Part shown: positions 51,552 to 62,424 of the stretch, piece by piece
How positions within the stretch are numbered: the stretch's first letter is position 1
Layout: each line of letters starts with the position of its first letter
From: Rhizorhabdus histidinilytica
GTDB taxonomy: Bacteria > Pseudomonadota > Alphaproteobacteria > Sphingomonadales > Sphingomonadaceae
Direction of reading: 5' to 3'
Length of the DNA: 64,000 bases
Assembly (NCBI RefSeq): GCF_900167915.1
Contig: NZ_FUYM01000002.1
Location: 1-64,000, forward strand
Notes under the pieces: model-generated
Databases searched by the model: none
The model's input: only the letters and a program-made list of their open reading frames with translations
What the model was told of the DNA's origin: nothing
Translations under genes and position numbers: made by a program

Positions 51552-52462
51552 AGCGGCTGTACCGTAAAGATTTCGGGCGGGCGCCAGGTGAGGCCGAGCA
51601 GCATGCGGATCGCCACCACCAGCACGATGAAGGCCAGCGCCAGCCGCAGATATTCCGGCTTCATCTTGAGCGCGAGCCGTGCGCCGAGCTGGGCGCCGGT
51701 GACGCTGCCGATCAGCAGCAGCCCGGTGAGGACGAGGTCGACCGCGCGGGTCGTCATCGCGTGGACCATCGTCGTCGCGGCGGTGACGAACAGGATCTGG
51801 AACAGCGAGGTGCCGACCACGACCCGCGCCGACATGCCGAGGATGTAGATCATCGCCGGCACCAGGATGAAGCCGCCGCCGACGCCCATCAGCACCGTCA
51901 TCACGCCGGTCAGGAAACCGAGCAGGAAGGGGGCGAGCGGAGATATGTAGAGACCCGACCGGTAGAAGCGCCAGCGGAACGGCAGCATCGCGATCAGAGG
52001 ATGATGCCGCCGCCCGCTGCCGGGCGGGGATTCGCCGCGCCATTCGGCCAGGATCGATCCGATCGCGTCGCGAGCCATGACCGCGCCGATGCCACCGAGC
52101 ATGACGACGTACATCACCGTCACGACGGTATCGATCTGGCCGGCGTCCTGGAGCAGGCGGAACAGGAAGCCGCCGGCCAGCGAGCCGATCGCGCCGCCGG
52201 CGACCAGCACCGCGCCCATATGATAGTCGACCCCGTCGCGGCTGCCATGGGCGAGCACGCCCGAGACGCTGGCGCCGGTGATCTGCGGCGCCGAGGAGGC
52301 GACCGCGACGGCGGGCGGGATGCCGTAGAAGATCATCAGCGGCGTCGTCAGGAAGCCGCCGCCGACGCCGAACATTCCCGACAGCACGCCGACCAGCCCG
52401 CCCAGGCCGATGATCACCAGCATGTTCACCGAAAGGCCGGCGATGGGCAGGTAGAGATCCAT
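51548..52462 (-). CDS. TauE/SafE-family sulfite/organosulfonate exporter
   Basis: A 304-aa membrane protein with about eight helices and duplicated glycine-rich motifs (G-M-F-G-V-G-G-G-F-L-T-T-P and G-V-M-T-V-L-M-G-V-G-G-G-F-I-L-V-P), the signature of TauE/SafE exporters of sulfite, sulfoacetate or related anions. Coupled to the TIGR02186 gene; the exact substrate is not settled by sequence. Confidence 0.9.
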   Translation of the reverse strand: MDLYLPIAGLSVNMLVIIGLGGLVGVLSGMFGVGGGFLTTPLMIFYGIPPAVAVASSAPQITGASVSGVLAHGSRDGVDYHMGAVLVAGGAIGSLAGGFLFRLLQDAGQIDTVVTVMYVVMLGGIGAVMARDAIGSILAEWRGESPPGSGRRHHPLIAMLPFRWRFYRSGLYISPLAPFLLGFLTGVMTVLMGVGGGFILVPAMIYILGMSARVVVGTSLFQILFVTAATTMVHAMTTRAVDLVLTGLLLIGSVTGAQLGARLALKMKPEYLRLALAFIVLVVAIRMLLGLTWRPPEIFTVQPL

Positions 52463-52595
52463 GGCGCAGGGCTAGAGCATTTTGGGGTCCGGGGGGAAGG
52501 GCGCAGCGGGAAATATCCCTGTCCCGTCATACCCCTGAGGAGGGCGGCGAAGGAGAATCCTTGCCCGTCGCCCGTCATGCGATATATCCGGCGGC

Positions 52596-53258
52596 ATGGT
52601 TCCCTTTTCGTTCTGTTCCGTCGACTTGTGCGCTTTGCCAGAGGGCGGGTTGTTCCATCCCGCCACCGCCAGCCTGCTGCTCGCCGACCTGCATCTCGAA
52701 AAGGCGAGCAGCTACGCGGCGTGCGGCCAGATGCTGCCGCCCTATGATTCGATCGAGACGCTGCGCCGGGTCGCGGCGCTGGCGGGGCGGACCGGGGCGC
52801 GGGCGCTCTATTGCCTCGGCGACAGCTTCCACGATCGCGGAGGCACCGGTCGGCTGGGGGAGGAGGCGCGGGGGCTGCTCGGCGAGCTGACCGCGCGGCT
52901 GCGCTGGACCTGGATCGTCGGCAATCATGACCGCGCGTTCGACGATCCGTTGGGCGGCCATGTCGTCGCGGAGGCCGAGCTGGCGGGGCTGTGGCTGCGC
53001 CACGAAGCCGACCCATCCGATCCGCGCCCCGAGATATCGGGCCATTATCATCCCAAATACAAGGTGACGCTGCGCGGCCGCCGGGTGTCGCGCCCCTGCT
53101 TCGTCGCCGGACGGAGCAAGCTGATCCTTCCGTCCTTCGGGGTGCTCACCGGCGGGATGGACGCCGCCGATCCGGCGATCCTGCGCGCGGTCGGCCGCGA
53201 TGCCCGCGCGCTGATCGCGATCCGGGAGAAGCTGCTGGGCTTTCCGCTCGCCGCCTAG
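52596..53258 (+). CDS. pdeM: PdeM-like metallophosphoesterase (ligase-associated endonuclease family)
   Basis: A 220-aa calcineurin-like phosphoesterase. The metal-site motifs L-L-A-D-L-H-L-E-K, L-G-D-S-F-H-D, V-G-N-H-D-R and S-G-H-Y-H-P-K are all present. It matches the 'ligase-associated DNA damage response endonuclease PdeM' group, whose other members (ATP-dependent ligase, exonuclease, Lhr-type helicase) normally sit together; none of them is next to this gene here. Confidence 0.85.
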   Translation: MVPFSFCSVDLCALPEGGLFHPATASLLLADLHLEKASSYAACGQMLPPYDSIETLRRVAALAGRTGARALYCLGDSFHDRGGTGRLGEEARGLLGELTARLRWTWIVGNHDRAFDDPLGGHVVAEAELAGLWLRHEADPSDPRPEISGHYHPKYKVTLRGRRVSRPCFVAGRSKLILPSFGVLTGGMDAADPAILRAVGRDARALIAIREKLLGFPLAA

Positions 53259-53276
53259 AGCCTGATCGTTTGAGGT

Positions 53277-53295
53277 GGAAGCGCTTTGCGCTTCC
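53277..53295. repeat. Perfect hairpin GGAAGCGC-TTT-GCGCTTCC
   Basis: An 8-bp perfect stem with a 3-base loop, 19 bp after the pdeM stop. Surrounding GATCGTTTGAGGT and GATGACGTGAATCAAGATCTAG look like a common alphaproteobacterial intergenic repeat; it may also terminate pdeM. Confidence 0.55.
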
Positions 53296-53391
53296 GCCGA
53301 TGACGTGAATCAAGATCTAGGACGGATATAGAGGTTGCCTGCCCGGCCCGACCGCCTATCCTTGACGAAGCCGTGGGATTTCGTGCCAGCC

Positions 53392-54576
53392 ATGCGTTAC
53401 CAGCTCAGCCCCGTCACCGCCCAGTTCCGCGATGCGGGAACCGAACGGGCGTTCCGGGCCTCGATCCTGCCCAAGGTGCAGGAGGATAGCTGGCTGACGC
53501 TGATCGTCGCGGCGGCGGGCATGGCGATGTTCAGCATCTCCGATTACGGCTTCCTCGGCCTGTCGCCGGAATTCTACGTGCTGCTCGGGATCCGGGTGAC
53601 GCTGATCGCGACCTGCCTGGTTCTCGCGTTCGTGCTGCGTTCGTCGGATGCGCTGTTGACGCGGCCCTGGCTGCTCAGCGTCGCGCCGGTGATGATCGCC
53701 ACCGGTTCGCTGTCGATCATCGTGCTCCGGCCGCACACCCTGACGACGCAGTTCATCGCCGTGGTGATCATCGTCATGGCCTTCTATCTTTTCTCGCCGA
53801 TCCTGCTGTGGGGCATGATCGGCGCGAGCCTCTATCTCGGGATCGGCTTCCTCGCCGGCGCCTGGTATTGGGGTGACCTGCCGTGGGACACGGTGCGCGC
53901 CTATGGTCTGCTGCTGATCATGGCGAACGTCGTCGGCTATGTCGTCGCCCGGCGCCTGGCCCGTCTGCAGCGCCAGCAGTTCGAGGCGCTGAACGAGGAA
54001 CGGCTGTCGAAGCAGCGGCTGATGGAGGAGGTCGCGCGTCGCGAGGCGCTGGAGAAGCGGCTGCGGATCATGGCCGATACCGACGAGCTGACCGGCCTCG
54101 CCAACCGGCGCTGCTTCCTGGAGCAGGCGCGGACCGCGTTCGGCGCGGCGCGGAGCCGCGAGCGCCCGTTCAGCCTGTGCATGATCGACGTCGACAATTT
54201 CAAGGCGATCAACGACGGCTGGGGCCATGACTGCGGCGACAAGGTGCTGCGTGAGGTCGCGGCCGCCTGCCTCGCGACGTTTCGCGAGGGGGATGCGGTC
54301 GGGCGCTTCGGCGGGGAGGAGTTCGTCGCGGCGCTGCCCGGCGCCGACATGGCGGACGCCCGCCGGATCGCCGAGCGACTGCGCGAGACGATTGCCGGCC
54401 TGCGGCTCGACGGGCCGCTCGCCCCGGTGCGCGTGACGGTAACGATCGGCCTTGCCGAGGTTCAGCCGCGGGAGACAGGGCTCGAGCCGGCCCTGAAGCG
54501 CGCCGACGCGGCGCTCTACCGGGGCAAGCGCAGCGGGCGGAACGTCGTCCTGGAGATGACCCCCGGCGCAGGGTGA
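53392..54576 (+). CDS. Membrane diguanylate cyclase (GGDEF)
   Basis: About 394 aa. Six hydrophobic segments (about 35-185), a short coiled coil and a GGDEF domain (about 230-394). The active motif is G-G-E-E-F (in R-F-G-G-E-E-F-V-A), and R-E-G-D, five residues upstream, forms the inhibitory I-site (RxxD), so product inhibition is expected. It makes cyclic di-GMP, relevant to the PilZ-like, pilus and adhesin-like genes of the window. The start is uncertain: ATG 53392 is given, with an in-frame GTG 9 bp upstream (GGGA before it) and a TTG at 53335. Confidence 0.88.
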   Translation: MRYQLSPVTAQFRDAGTERAFRASILPKVQEDSWLTLIVAAAGMAMFSISDYGFLGLSPEFYVLLGIRVTLIATCLVLAFVLRSSDALLTRPWLLSVAPVMIATGSLSIIVLRPHTLTTQFIAVVIIVMAFYLFSPILLWGMIGASLYLGIGFLAGAWYWGDLPWDTVRAYGLLLIMANVVGYVVARRLARLQRQQFEALNEERLSKQRLMEEVARREALEKRLRIMADTDELTGLANRRCFLEQARTAFGAARSRERPFSLCMIDVDNFKAINDGWGHDCGDKVLREVAAACLATFREGDAVGRFGGEEFVAALPGADMADARRIAERLRETIAGLRLDGPLAPVRVTVTIGLAEVQPRETGLEPALKRADAALYRGKRSGRNVVLEMTPGAG

Positions 54577-54589
54577 ATGAAGCGGCGGT

Positions 54590-55327
54590 TCAGCCGACCG
54601 GGTAGACCGTCACCGCCTGCTTGCGGAAATGGGTAGGGAAGGCGACCCTGAGCGCCTCGACCTTGGGCAGGTCGTTGTAGACGATATAGGGATAGTCGGG
54701 TTTCCGGGTCAGGAAATCCTGATGATATTTCTCGGCCGGGAAGAAGCCGCGATAGCGTTCCACCTTGGTGACGATCGGCGTCTTCCACAGCTTCGCCGCG
54801 CTGAGCTGCGCGACATAGGCCTGGGCCACCGCCTGCTGCTGCTTCGTCGTCGGGAAGATCGCGGTGCGATATTGGGGGCCGCGGTCCGGGCCCTGGCGGT
54901 TGAGCGTGGTGGGATCGGCCACCACCGCGAAATAGATGCGCAGCAGCGTGCCATAGCTGATCCGCCGCGGGTCATAGGTGATCTTGACCGCCTCGGCATG
55001 ACCGGTGGTGCCGGTGCCGACCGTTTCATAATCGGCGGTCTGCGCGACCCCGCCCGAATAGCCGGACACCGCCGAGGTCACGCCGTCGACGTGCTGGAAC
55101 ACGCCCTGGACGCCCCAGAAGCAGCCGCCCGCCAGCACGGCGGTTGCGGTCGCGCCCTGTTCCGACGGATCGACGGCGGGTGCGGGAACCCGGACGATCG
55201 GACCGGGATCGACCCGCGGGGCCGGTGCCACCGCCGGGCTGCGGGTCGCCATCGTCCCGGCGGCGACGAGCAGCAGCACACCGGCGGAAATCCCGGCGAT
55301 CAGCGGCCGGTTAGGACTGTCCGTCAA
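54590..55327 (-). CDS. msrA: Membrane-anchored peptide-methionine (S)-S-oxide reductase MsrA
   Basis: A 245-aa MsrA. The catalytic G-G-C-F-W-G is present with Cys69, followed by the expected F-Y-x-A/Y-x-T substrate pocket region (S-G-Y-S-G-G) and Q-Y-R-T-A-I-F. The N-terminal extension has a hydrophobic helix (about 8-24) and a Pro-rich linker, so the enzyme should face the periplasm, unlike cytosolic MsrA. TTG start at 55327 has AGGA nine bases upstream. Confidence 0.88.
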   Translation of the reverse strand: MTDSPNRPLIAGISAGVLLLVAAGTMATRSPAVAPAPRVDPGPIVRVPAPAVDPSEQGATATAVLAGGCFWGVQGVFQHVDGVTSAVSGYSGGVAQTADYETVGTGTTGHAEAVKITYDPRRISYGTLLRIYFAVVADPTTLNRQGPDRGPQYRTAIFPTTKQQQAVAQAYVAQLSAAKLWKTPIVTKVERYRGFFPAEKYHQDFLTRKPDYPYIVYNDLPKVEALRVAFPTHFRKQAVTVYPVG

Positions 55328-55379
55328 AAGGGCATCCTTTTTTCCATTCTGTGTCCATTATGTCACACATATGGAGAGA

Positions 55380-55403
55380 GGCAAATGTTTATCAACATTT
55401 GCC
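55380..55403. repeat. Perfect hairpin GGCAAATGTT-TATC-AACATTTGCC
   Basis: A 10-bp perfect stem with a 4-base loop, immediately beside the repeat element at 55406. It may be a terminator or an insertion-associated structure between aspC and msrA. Confidence 0.55.
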
Positions 55404-55405
55404 CC

Positions 55406-55512
55406 CTCAGGCGCCGGGCGCCGGGCCTCCGCCCGGCTTGGCTTTCCTCGCATAAGCTCGGGCGCGCATTCGCGCTTGCGGAGCCCTTTCGGGCTCCGGC
55501 TCCGCGGCATCA
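55406..55512. repeat. Partial copy of the 265-bp inverted-repeat element
   Basis: It starts with CTCAGGCGCCGG, identical to the end of the element at 58356-58620. The block 55440-55464 matches the 25-bp subterminal repeat with one mismatch, and 55445-55497 is the reverse complement of 58532-58584 with about two mismatches. The right terminal repeat is missing, so this copy looks truncated or incomplete. Confidence 0.75.
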
Positions 55513-55521
55513 GATGCCCGC

Positions 55522-57472
<1,951 letters not shown>

Positions 57473-57671
57473 CGCGACCGCACGCCCCTGCTCACTATGC
57501 CACGCCCCAGATACGTTGCCGTCCACTCGCTGGTTTCGAGTCGGCAACGACGGTCAGTCTATCGGCAAGCCACCGATTCGCCTCGGAAATTTTCCGGGAT
57601 GGCCGATCTCCGGCTGATCCGGTCGATGCGGCGCCTTGCAATGCCGCGCGCCAGCGATCATCTCGGGCCGC

Positions 57672-58340
57672 ATGACCAGCCCTGCCATGCCGCCGCTCAA
57701 GGCCGCGATCATTCCCGTCACGGCCTTCCAGCAGAACTGCACCCTCATCTGGTGCACCAGCACCATGAAGGGCGCCTTCGTCGATGCCGGCGGCGATCTC
57801 GACCGGCTCAAGGCGGCCGCGGCCGAGCATGGCGTGACGATCGAGAAGCTGCTCGTCACCCATGGCCATATCGATCATTGCGGCGGCACCGGCATCCTGG
57901 CCGAGCAGCTCGGCGTGCCGATCGAAGGGCCACACCCCGAGGACCGCTTCTGGATAGCGCGGCTGGGCGACGACGGACGCAGTTATGGGATCGAGGGCCG
58001 GCCGTTCGAGCCCGACCGCTGGCTCGACGACGGCGACCAGGTGACCGTGGGTGATCTGGTGCTCGACGTCATCCACTGCCCCGGCCACACGCCGGGCCAT
58101 GTCGTCTTCCATCACGCGCCGTCGAACCTGGCGCTGGTCGGTGACGTGCTGTTCCAGGGATCGATCGGCCGCACCGACTTCCCGCGCGGCAACCATGGCG
58201 ACCTGATCGCCTCGATCACGCGCAAGCTCTGGCCGCTCGGCGGCGAGACGGCGTTCGTGCCAGGACATGGGCCGATGTCGACCTTCGCCCACGAACGCGC
58301 CACCAACCCGTTCGTCGGGGACCGGGTGGTCGGTGTTTGA
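57672..58340 (+). CDS. MBL-fold metallohydrolase (glyoxalase II-like)
   Basis: A 222-aa metallo-beta-lactamase-fold protein. The metal-binding T-H-G-H-I-D-H motif, the following H in H-C-P-G-H-T-P-G-H, the Asp in L-V-G-D-V-L-F-Q-G-S-I-G-R and the H in P-G-H-G-P-M-S-T give the complete dinuclear set. It is related to hydroxyacylglutathione hydrolases (GloB/YcbL); substrate not determined. Confidence 0.88.
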   Translation: MTSPAMPPLKAAIIPVTAFQQNCTLIWCTSTMKGAFVDAGGDLDRLKAAAAEHGVTIEKLLVTHGHIDHCGGTGILAEQLGVPIEGPHPEDRFWIARLGDDGRSYGIEGRPFEPDRWLDDGDQVTVGDLVLDVIHCPGHTPGHVVFHHAPSNLALVGDVLFQGSIGRTDFPRGNHGDLIASITRKLWPLGGETAFVPGHGPMSTFAHERATNPFVGDRVVGV

Positions 58341-58355
58341 TTTTTTTGTTTAGCT

Positions 58356-58620
58356 CTCAGGCGCCGGGCGCAGGGCATCCGCCCTGCGTGGCTATCCTCG
58401 CATAAGCTCGGGCGGCCGCCACGGCTCGCTTTGCGAGCCGATCTCCGCCTACGGACTGCCCCCGGCAGTCCGCGGACCGGCTTCGATCCGGGACGCTGGC
58501 GCGTCCCGTTCCACCGCATGAGCTTTGTGTCGGAGCCCGACAGGGCTCCGCAAGCGCGAACGCGCGCCCGAGCTTATGCGAGGATAGCCAAGGTCGCGGA
58601 TGCGACCGCCGGCGCCTGAG
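58356..58620. repeat. 265-bp non-coding inverted-repeat element (MITE-like)
   Basis: Terminal inverted repeats CTCAGGCGCCGG (58356-58367) and CCGGCGCCTGAG (58609-58620) are perfect. A 25-bp subterminal inverted repeat (58390-58414 / 58565-58589) is also perfect. The centre holds more palindromes (CGGACTGCC/GGCAGTCCG, GACGC...GCGTC, GGAGCCC/GGGCTCC). It has no coding capacity and could fold into a long cruciform. A partial copy is at 55406-55512. No transposase is in the window, so any mobility would have to come from elsewhere. Confidence 0.75.
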
Positions 58621-58630
58621 GCTCAACCGA

Positions 58631-59071
58631 TCAATGCCCCGCGCCGAGGCTGTCGCTCGTCACCGTGGTGATCACGCCGTTCTTCGTCGTGTAGGGGATG
58701 GTCAGGGCATAGATGGCCAGGCCCAGCAGCACGCCCCAGGTCGTCAGGATGCCGACGGCGCGGAACGGGTTGGCGGTCTGGCGGTCCAGCCCGAACGGGT
58801 GCAGCACGCGCCCGATGATGTAGATGATGCCGGCACCCCACAGCCAGTTGTTGGTGCCGCGGGCGAATTCGATCAGCCCCATCAGAATCAGCACCAGCGG
58901 GGTATATTCGATGAAATTGAGCTGGGCGCGCATGCGGGCGGACAGCAGCGTATTGCCGCCGTCGCCAACCAGCACCTTGCTCTTGACCCGGACGGTGACG
59001 ATCCGGATCGCCAGCCATATGTTCAGGATCGCGGCGGCTCCGGCGATCGTCAGCGTGATGGGCAGGATCAT
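58631..59071 (-). CDS. MAPEG-family membrane protein
   Basis: A 146-aa four-helix membrane protein of the MAPEG superfamily, with R-M-R-A-Q-L-N-F-I-E-Y-T-P-L-V-L-I in the second helix region (E-Y-x-P motif) and R-x-L-H-P-F. Bacterial members are related to glutathione transferases of the membrane type. AAGGAGGGGGAAAG precedes the ATG at 59071. Its stop lies only 10 bp from the inverted-repeat element. Confidence 0.85.
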   Translation of the reverse strand: MILPITLTIAGAAAILNIWLAIRIVTVRVKSKVLVGDGGNTLLSARMRAQLNFIEYTPLVLILMGLIEFARGTNNWLWGAGIIYIIGRVLHPFGLDRQTANPFRAVGILTTWGVLLGLAIYALTIPYTTKNGVITTVTSDSLGAGH

Positions 59072-59231
59072 CTTTCCCCCTCCTTGCAATGAACTGCGTG
59101 CTTGGCAGGTCGCGGCGCTACTTGCAACGCGGAGCGAAATCGCTATAGGTCGCGCGCTCGCGGCGAGCCCGCCCCCCTGGGGGTCCCGGGCGTTCGTCGC
59201 TTTATTTGTTTAGCTAGGAACAGGTGCCGAC

Positions 59232-59411
59232 ATGGCCGTCCCCAAGAGAAAAACCTCGCCCTCGCGGCGCAACATGCGTCGCAGCCATCACGCGCTGACC
59301 GCCGAGGCGTTCCAGGAATGCCCGAACTGCGGCGAGCTGAAGCGTCCGCATAACCTGTGCAACGCCTGCGGCCACTATAACGGTCGCGAAATCATCTCGG
59401 TCGAGGCCTGA
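59232..59411 (+). CDS. rpmF: 50S ribosomal protein L32
   Basis: A 59-aa protein: [19 protein letters not shown] start, the C-P-N-C-G and C-N-A-C-G zinc knuckle pair and a short C-terminus. The four cysteines make it a zinc-binding L32. It leads the conserved rpmF-plsX-fabH string. Confidence 0.97.
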   Translation: MAVPKRKTSPSRRNMRRSHHALTAEAFQECPNCGELKRPHNLCNACGHYNGREIISVEA

Positions 59412-59430
59412 CAAAAGGCCAAACGGGGGC

Positions 59431-60483
59431 ATGAGCGTGGACGAGGCACCGCGAATCGCCATTGATGCGATGGGCGGTGATGGCGGGCCGGCGACGATGA
59501 TCGCCGGCGCCGCGCAGGCGCGTGATCGCGATTCGTCCCTGCGTTTCACCTTCACCGGTGATGAAGCGGTGATTCGCGCCGAGACGGCGCGTTTCCCGCA
59601 GCTCGTCGATTCGATCATCGTCCATTGCGACGACGTGATCACCGGCGACGACAAGCCCAGTCAGGCGATCCGCCGCACCAAGAGCAGCTCGATGGGCGCG
59701 GCCATCCTCGCGGTGAAGGCCGGCGAGGCGGCGGCGGCGCTGTCGGCAGGCAATACCGGCGCGTTGATGGCGATCGCCAAGCTGTCGCTCCGGACGATGC
59801 ACGGCATCGACCGGCCGGCGCTGGCCGCGCTGATGCCGACGCTCGGTGACAATGACCTGGTGATGCTCGACCTCGGCGCCAACACCGATTGCGATGCGCG
59901 CAACCTGGTCGAGTTCGCGGTGATGGGCGCCGCCTATTCGCGGCTTGCGCTGGGCATCGAATCGCCGCGCGTCCGCCTGCTCAATATCGGCACCGAGGAG
60001 CTGAAGGGCACCGGCGAGCTCAAGGAAGCCGCCGCGATGCTCCGCCAGCAGACCGGCGGCGCCTGGCGCTTCGACGGCTTTATCGAGGCCGACCGGCTGG
60101 GCCGGGGCGAGGCCGACGTGATCGTCAGCGACGGTTTCTCCGGCAATATCGCGCTCAAGTCGATCGAGGGTACCGCGCGCTTCATCACCGATCTGCTGCG
60201 CCGCGCCTTCTCCAGCTCGCTCCGCTCGAAAGCGGGCTTCATCCTGTCGCGCCCGGCGTTCGCGCTGCTGCGCCATCATCTCAATCCGAACAATCACAAC
60301 GGCGCGGTCTTCCTCGGCCTCAATGGCCTGGTGGTGAAGAGCCATGGCGGCGCCGACGAGAATGGCATCGCCAACGCCATCGCGGTCGCGGCGAAGATCG
60401 CCCGTGAGGATTTGACCCGTCGGATCACCGACGATCTCGAGGATTTCCGCAGTCATGCGGTGCAGACGGAAGGGGTAGCGTGA
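59431..60483 (+). CDS. plsX: Phosphate acyltransferase PlsX
   Basis: A 350-aa enzyme that makes acyl-phosphate from acyl-ACP for phospholipid synthesis. [22 protein letters not shown] and [12 protein letters not shown] are family signatures. ATG at 59431 is 19 bp after rpmF, and its stop overlaps the fabH start. Confidence 0.96.
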   Translation: MSVDEAPRIAIDAMGGDGGPATMIAGAAQARDRDSSLRFTFTGDEAVIRAETARFPQLVDSIIVHCDDVITGDDKPSQAIRRTKSSSMGAAILAVKAGEAAAALSAGNTGALMAIAKLSLRTMHGIDRPALAALMPTLGDNDLVMLDLGANTDCDARNLVEFAVMGAAYSRLALGIESPRVRLLNIGTEELKGTGELKEAAAMLRQQTGGAWRFDGFIEADRLGRGEADVIVSDGFSGNIALKSIEGTARFITDLLRRAFSSSLRSKAGFILSRPAFALLRHHLNPNNHNGAVFLGLNGLVVKSHGGADENGIANAIAVAAKIAREDLTRRITDDLEDFRSHAVQTEGVA

Positions 60484-61454
60484 GCGGACAGGCGATGCGG
60501 CGTGCCGTGATGATCGGCACCGGGTCGGCGCTTCCGCGCCGGCAGGTCAGCAATGCCGAGCTCGCCCGGACCGTCGACACTTCGGACGAGTGGATCGTCG
60601 AGCGGACCGGTATTCGCATGCGCTATGTCGCGGGCGAGGGCGAGACCACCTCGACCCTCGCGACCGAGGCCGCGCGCAAGGCGATCGAGGCGGCGGGGAT
60701 CGCACCGTCCGACATCGGGCTGATCATCCTGGCGACGGCGACACCCGACCAGACCTTCCCCGCCTCGGCAACGATCGTCCAGTCCGCACTCGGCATCGAC
60801 GACTGCGTGGCGTTCGACGTGCAGGCAGTCTGCTCGGGCTTCCTCTATGCGCTGTCGGTGGCCGACAGCATGATTCGCGGCGGCAGCGCCACCCATGCGC
60901 TGGTGATCGGCGCGGAGACGTTCAGCCGCATCCTCGACTGGGAGGATCGGACGACCTGCGTGCTGTTCGGCGACGGCGCCGGTGCGGTGGTTCTGAAGGC
61001 GGAGGAGGGCGGCGATCGCGGCGTGCTCGCGACCCGGCTCCACGCCGACGGCCGCCACAACCAGCTTCTCTATGTCGACGGCGGCCCGTCGACGACCCAG
61101 ACCGTCGGCAAGCTCCGCATGAAAGGGCAGGAGGTGTTCCGCCACGCCGTCACCAACCTCGCCCAGGTGCTCCGCGAGGTGATGGAAGATGCCGGGCTGA
61201 CCGTCGACGACATCGACTGGGTGGTGCCGCACCAGGCGAACCGGCGCATCCTCGACGCTACGGCACGCAAGCTCGGCCTGCCCGCCGATCGGGTGATCGT
61301 CACCGTCGACCAGCATGCCAATACTTCGGCCGCCTCGGTGCCGCTGGCACTCGACGTCGCGGTCCGCGACGGGCGGATCAAGCCGGGCGATCTGCTGGTG
61401 CTCGAGGCGATGGGCGGCGGCTTCACCTGGGGAGCCGCGGCGATTCGCTACTGA
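60480..61454 (+). CDS. fabH: 3-oxoacyl-ACP synthase III FabH
   Basis: A 324-aa initiating condensing enzyme of fatty-acid synthesis. The catalytic triad is visible: Cys118 (A-V-C-S-G-F), His251 (P-H-Q-A-N-R-R) and Asn281 (H-A-N-T-S-A-A). GTG start overlaps the plsX stop by 4 bp. Confidence 0.96.
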   Translation: MSGQAMRRAVMIGTGSALPRRQVSNAELARTVDTSDEWIVERTGIRMRYVAGEGETTSTLATEAARKAIEAAGIAPSDIGLIILATATPDQTFPASATIVQSALGIDDCVAFDVQAVCSGFLYALSVADSMIRGGSATHALVIGAETFSRILDWEDRTTCVLFGDGAGAVVLKAEEGGDRGVLATRLHADGRHNQLLYVDGGPSTTQTVGKLRMKGQEVFRHAVTNLAQVLREVMEDAGLTVDDIDWVVPHQANRRILDATARKLGLPADRVIVTVDQHANTSAASVPLALDVAVRDGRIKPGDLLVLEAMGGGFTWGAAAIRY

Positions 61455-61632
61455 TATCGTCGTGCTGGTCTTCGACCGATCCCGAGCGGATGTCGCTCAG
61501 GTGCCGCGCGGGCTTTGCCAAGCGGCGATGGATCAGGATCATCGCCGCTTGGGATGAACCCTTTGGAATCGGCTTTGATTCGCCCTCCGCTCGCCGTAAG
61601 GTGACCGATACTCAATATGATTGGGGGGCTGT

Positions 61633-61935
61633 ATGGCGTTGGATCGGGGGACTTTGACGCGAGCGGATCTGTCGGAGGAAGTGCATCGCGAGATCGGCCT
61701 GTCGCGCGCGGATTCCGCGGCGGTGGTCGAGCAGGTGCTGGAGCATATGTGCCTCGCGCTCGCCCGTGGTGAGAATGTGAAGATCTCGGGCTTCGGCAGC
61801 TTCATCCTGCGGGAGAAGGGGCAGCGGATCGGGCGCAATCCCAAGACCGGGGTCGAGGTGCCGATCGCGCCGCGCCGCGTGTTGACCTTCCGTGCCAGCC
61901 AGATGCTCCGTGATCGAATTGTTTCGGGTAATTAA
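61633..61935 (+). CDS. ihfA: Integration host factor alpha subunit
   Basis: A 100-aa HU/IHF-family DNA-bending protein, with [26 protein letters not shown] and the conserved Pro in the bending arm. GGGGG lies six bases before the ATG. Position after fabH and before a merR gene is the standard alphaproteobacterial order. Confidence 0.95.
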   Translation: MALDRGTLTRADLSEEVHREIGLSRADSAAVVEQVLEHMCLALARGENVKISGFGSFILREKGQRIGRNPKTGVEVPIAPRRVLTFRASQMLRDRIVSGN

Positions 61936-61947
61936 GGCGTATTTTCA

Positions 61948-62358
61948 ATGACTTCTGGCGGAGAGAAGGCCGAAGACGCGTTCCGTACCATCGGGGAGCT
62001 TTCGGCCGAACTCGGCATCCAGCAGCATATCCTGCGCTATTGGGAAACGCGTTTTCCGCAGCTTCGTCCGCTTCAGCGGGCCGGGAATCGCCGCTATTAC
62101 CGCCCCGCCGACGCGGCGCTGGTGCGGCGGATCCACAGCCTGCTCAACGAGCAGGGCTATACGATTCGCGGCGTCCAGAAGCTGCTGGCGCAGAAGGCGC
62201 CGCCCGCCGAGCAGACGCCCGAGCCGGCCACGCCCGCGCCGATCGCGCCGCAGCCGGTGCTGGTCGTGAACCAGTCGACCATCCCCTCTCCGGCGCGCGC
62301 CGAGTTGCAGGCGATTCGCGAATCGCTGGTCCAGGCGCTCGCGGCGGACATGGATTGA
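61948..62358 (+). CDS. MerR-family transcriptional regulator
   Basis: A 136-aa regulator with an N-terminal winged helix (F-R-T-I-G-E-L-S-A-E-L-G-I-Q-Q-H-I-L-R-Y-W-E and R-R-Y-Y-R-P-A-D) and a short Pro/Ala-rich tail instead of a metal-sensing domain. Lies 12 bp after ihfA. Confidence 0.88.
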   Translation: MTSGGEKAEDAFRTIGELSAELGIQQHILRYWETRFPQLRPLQRAGNRRYYRPADAALVRRIHSLLNEQGYTIRGVQKLLAQKAPPAEQTPEPATPAPIAPQPVLVVNQSTIPSPARAELQAIRESLVQALAADMD

Positions 62359-62386
62359 GCTGAAGCTCCGGTTTGTCAGCCTCTAT

Positions 62387-62414
62387 CGTCATCCCGGCGA
62401 AGGCCGGGATGACG
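62387..62414. terminator. REP-type hairpin terminator between convergent genes
   Basis: Perfect 12-bp stem CGTCATCCCGGC / GCCGGGATGACG with loop GAAG. A very common intergenic palindrome type; here it separates the merR gene from sixA and likely stops both transcripts. Confidence 0.65.
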
Positions 62415-62424
62415 GGAGGGGGCT

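Noticed and set aside
58431-58619. Open frames inside the 265-bp inverted-repeat element
   Set aside because: They follow from palindromic GC-rich DNA, have no ribosome site and are not shared by the partial copy at 55406.
59858-59873. TTGCG-ATGCG-CGCAA inside plsX as a sixth palindrome site
   Set aside because: The spacer is 5 bases instead of 4 and the surrounding codons are ordinary, so I count it as chance.
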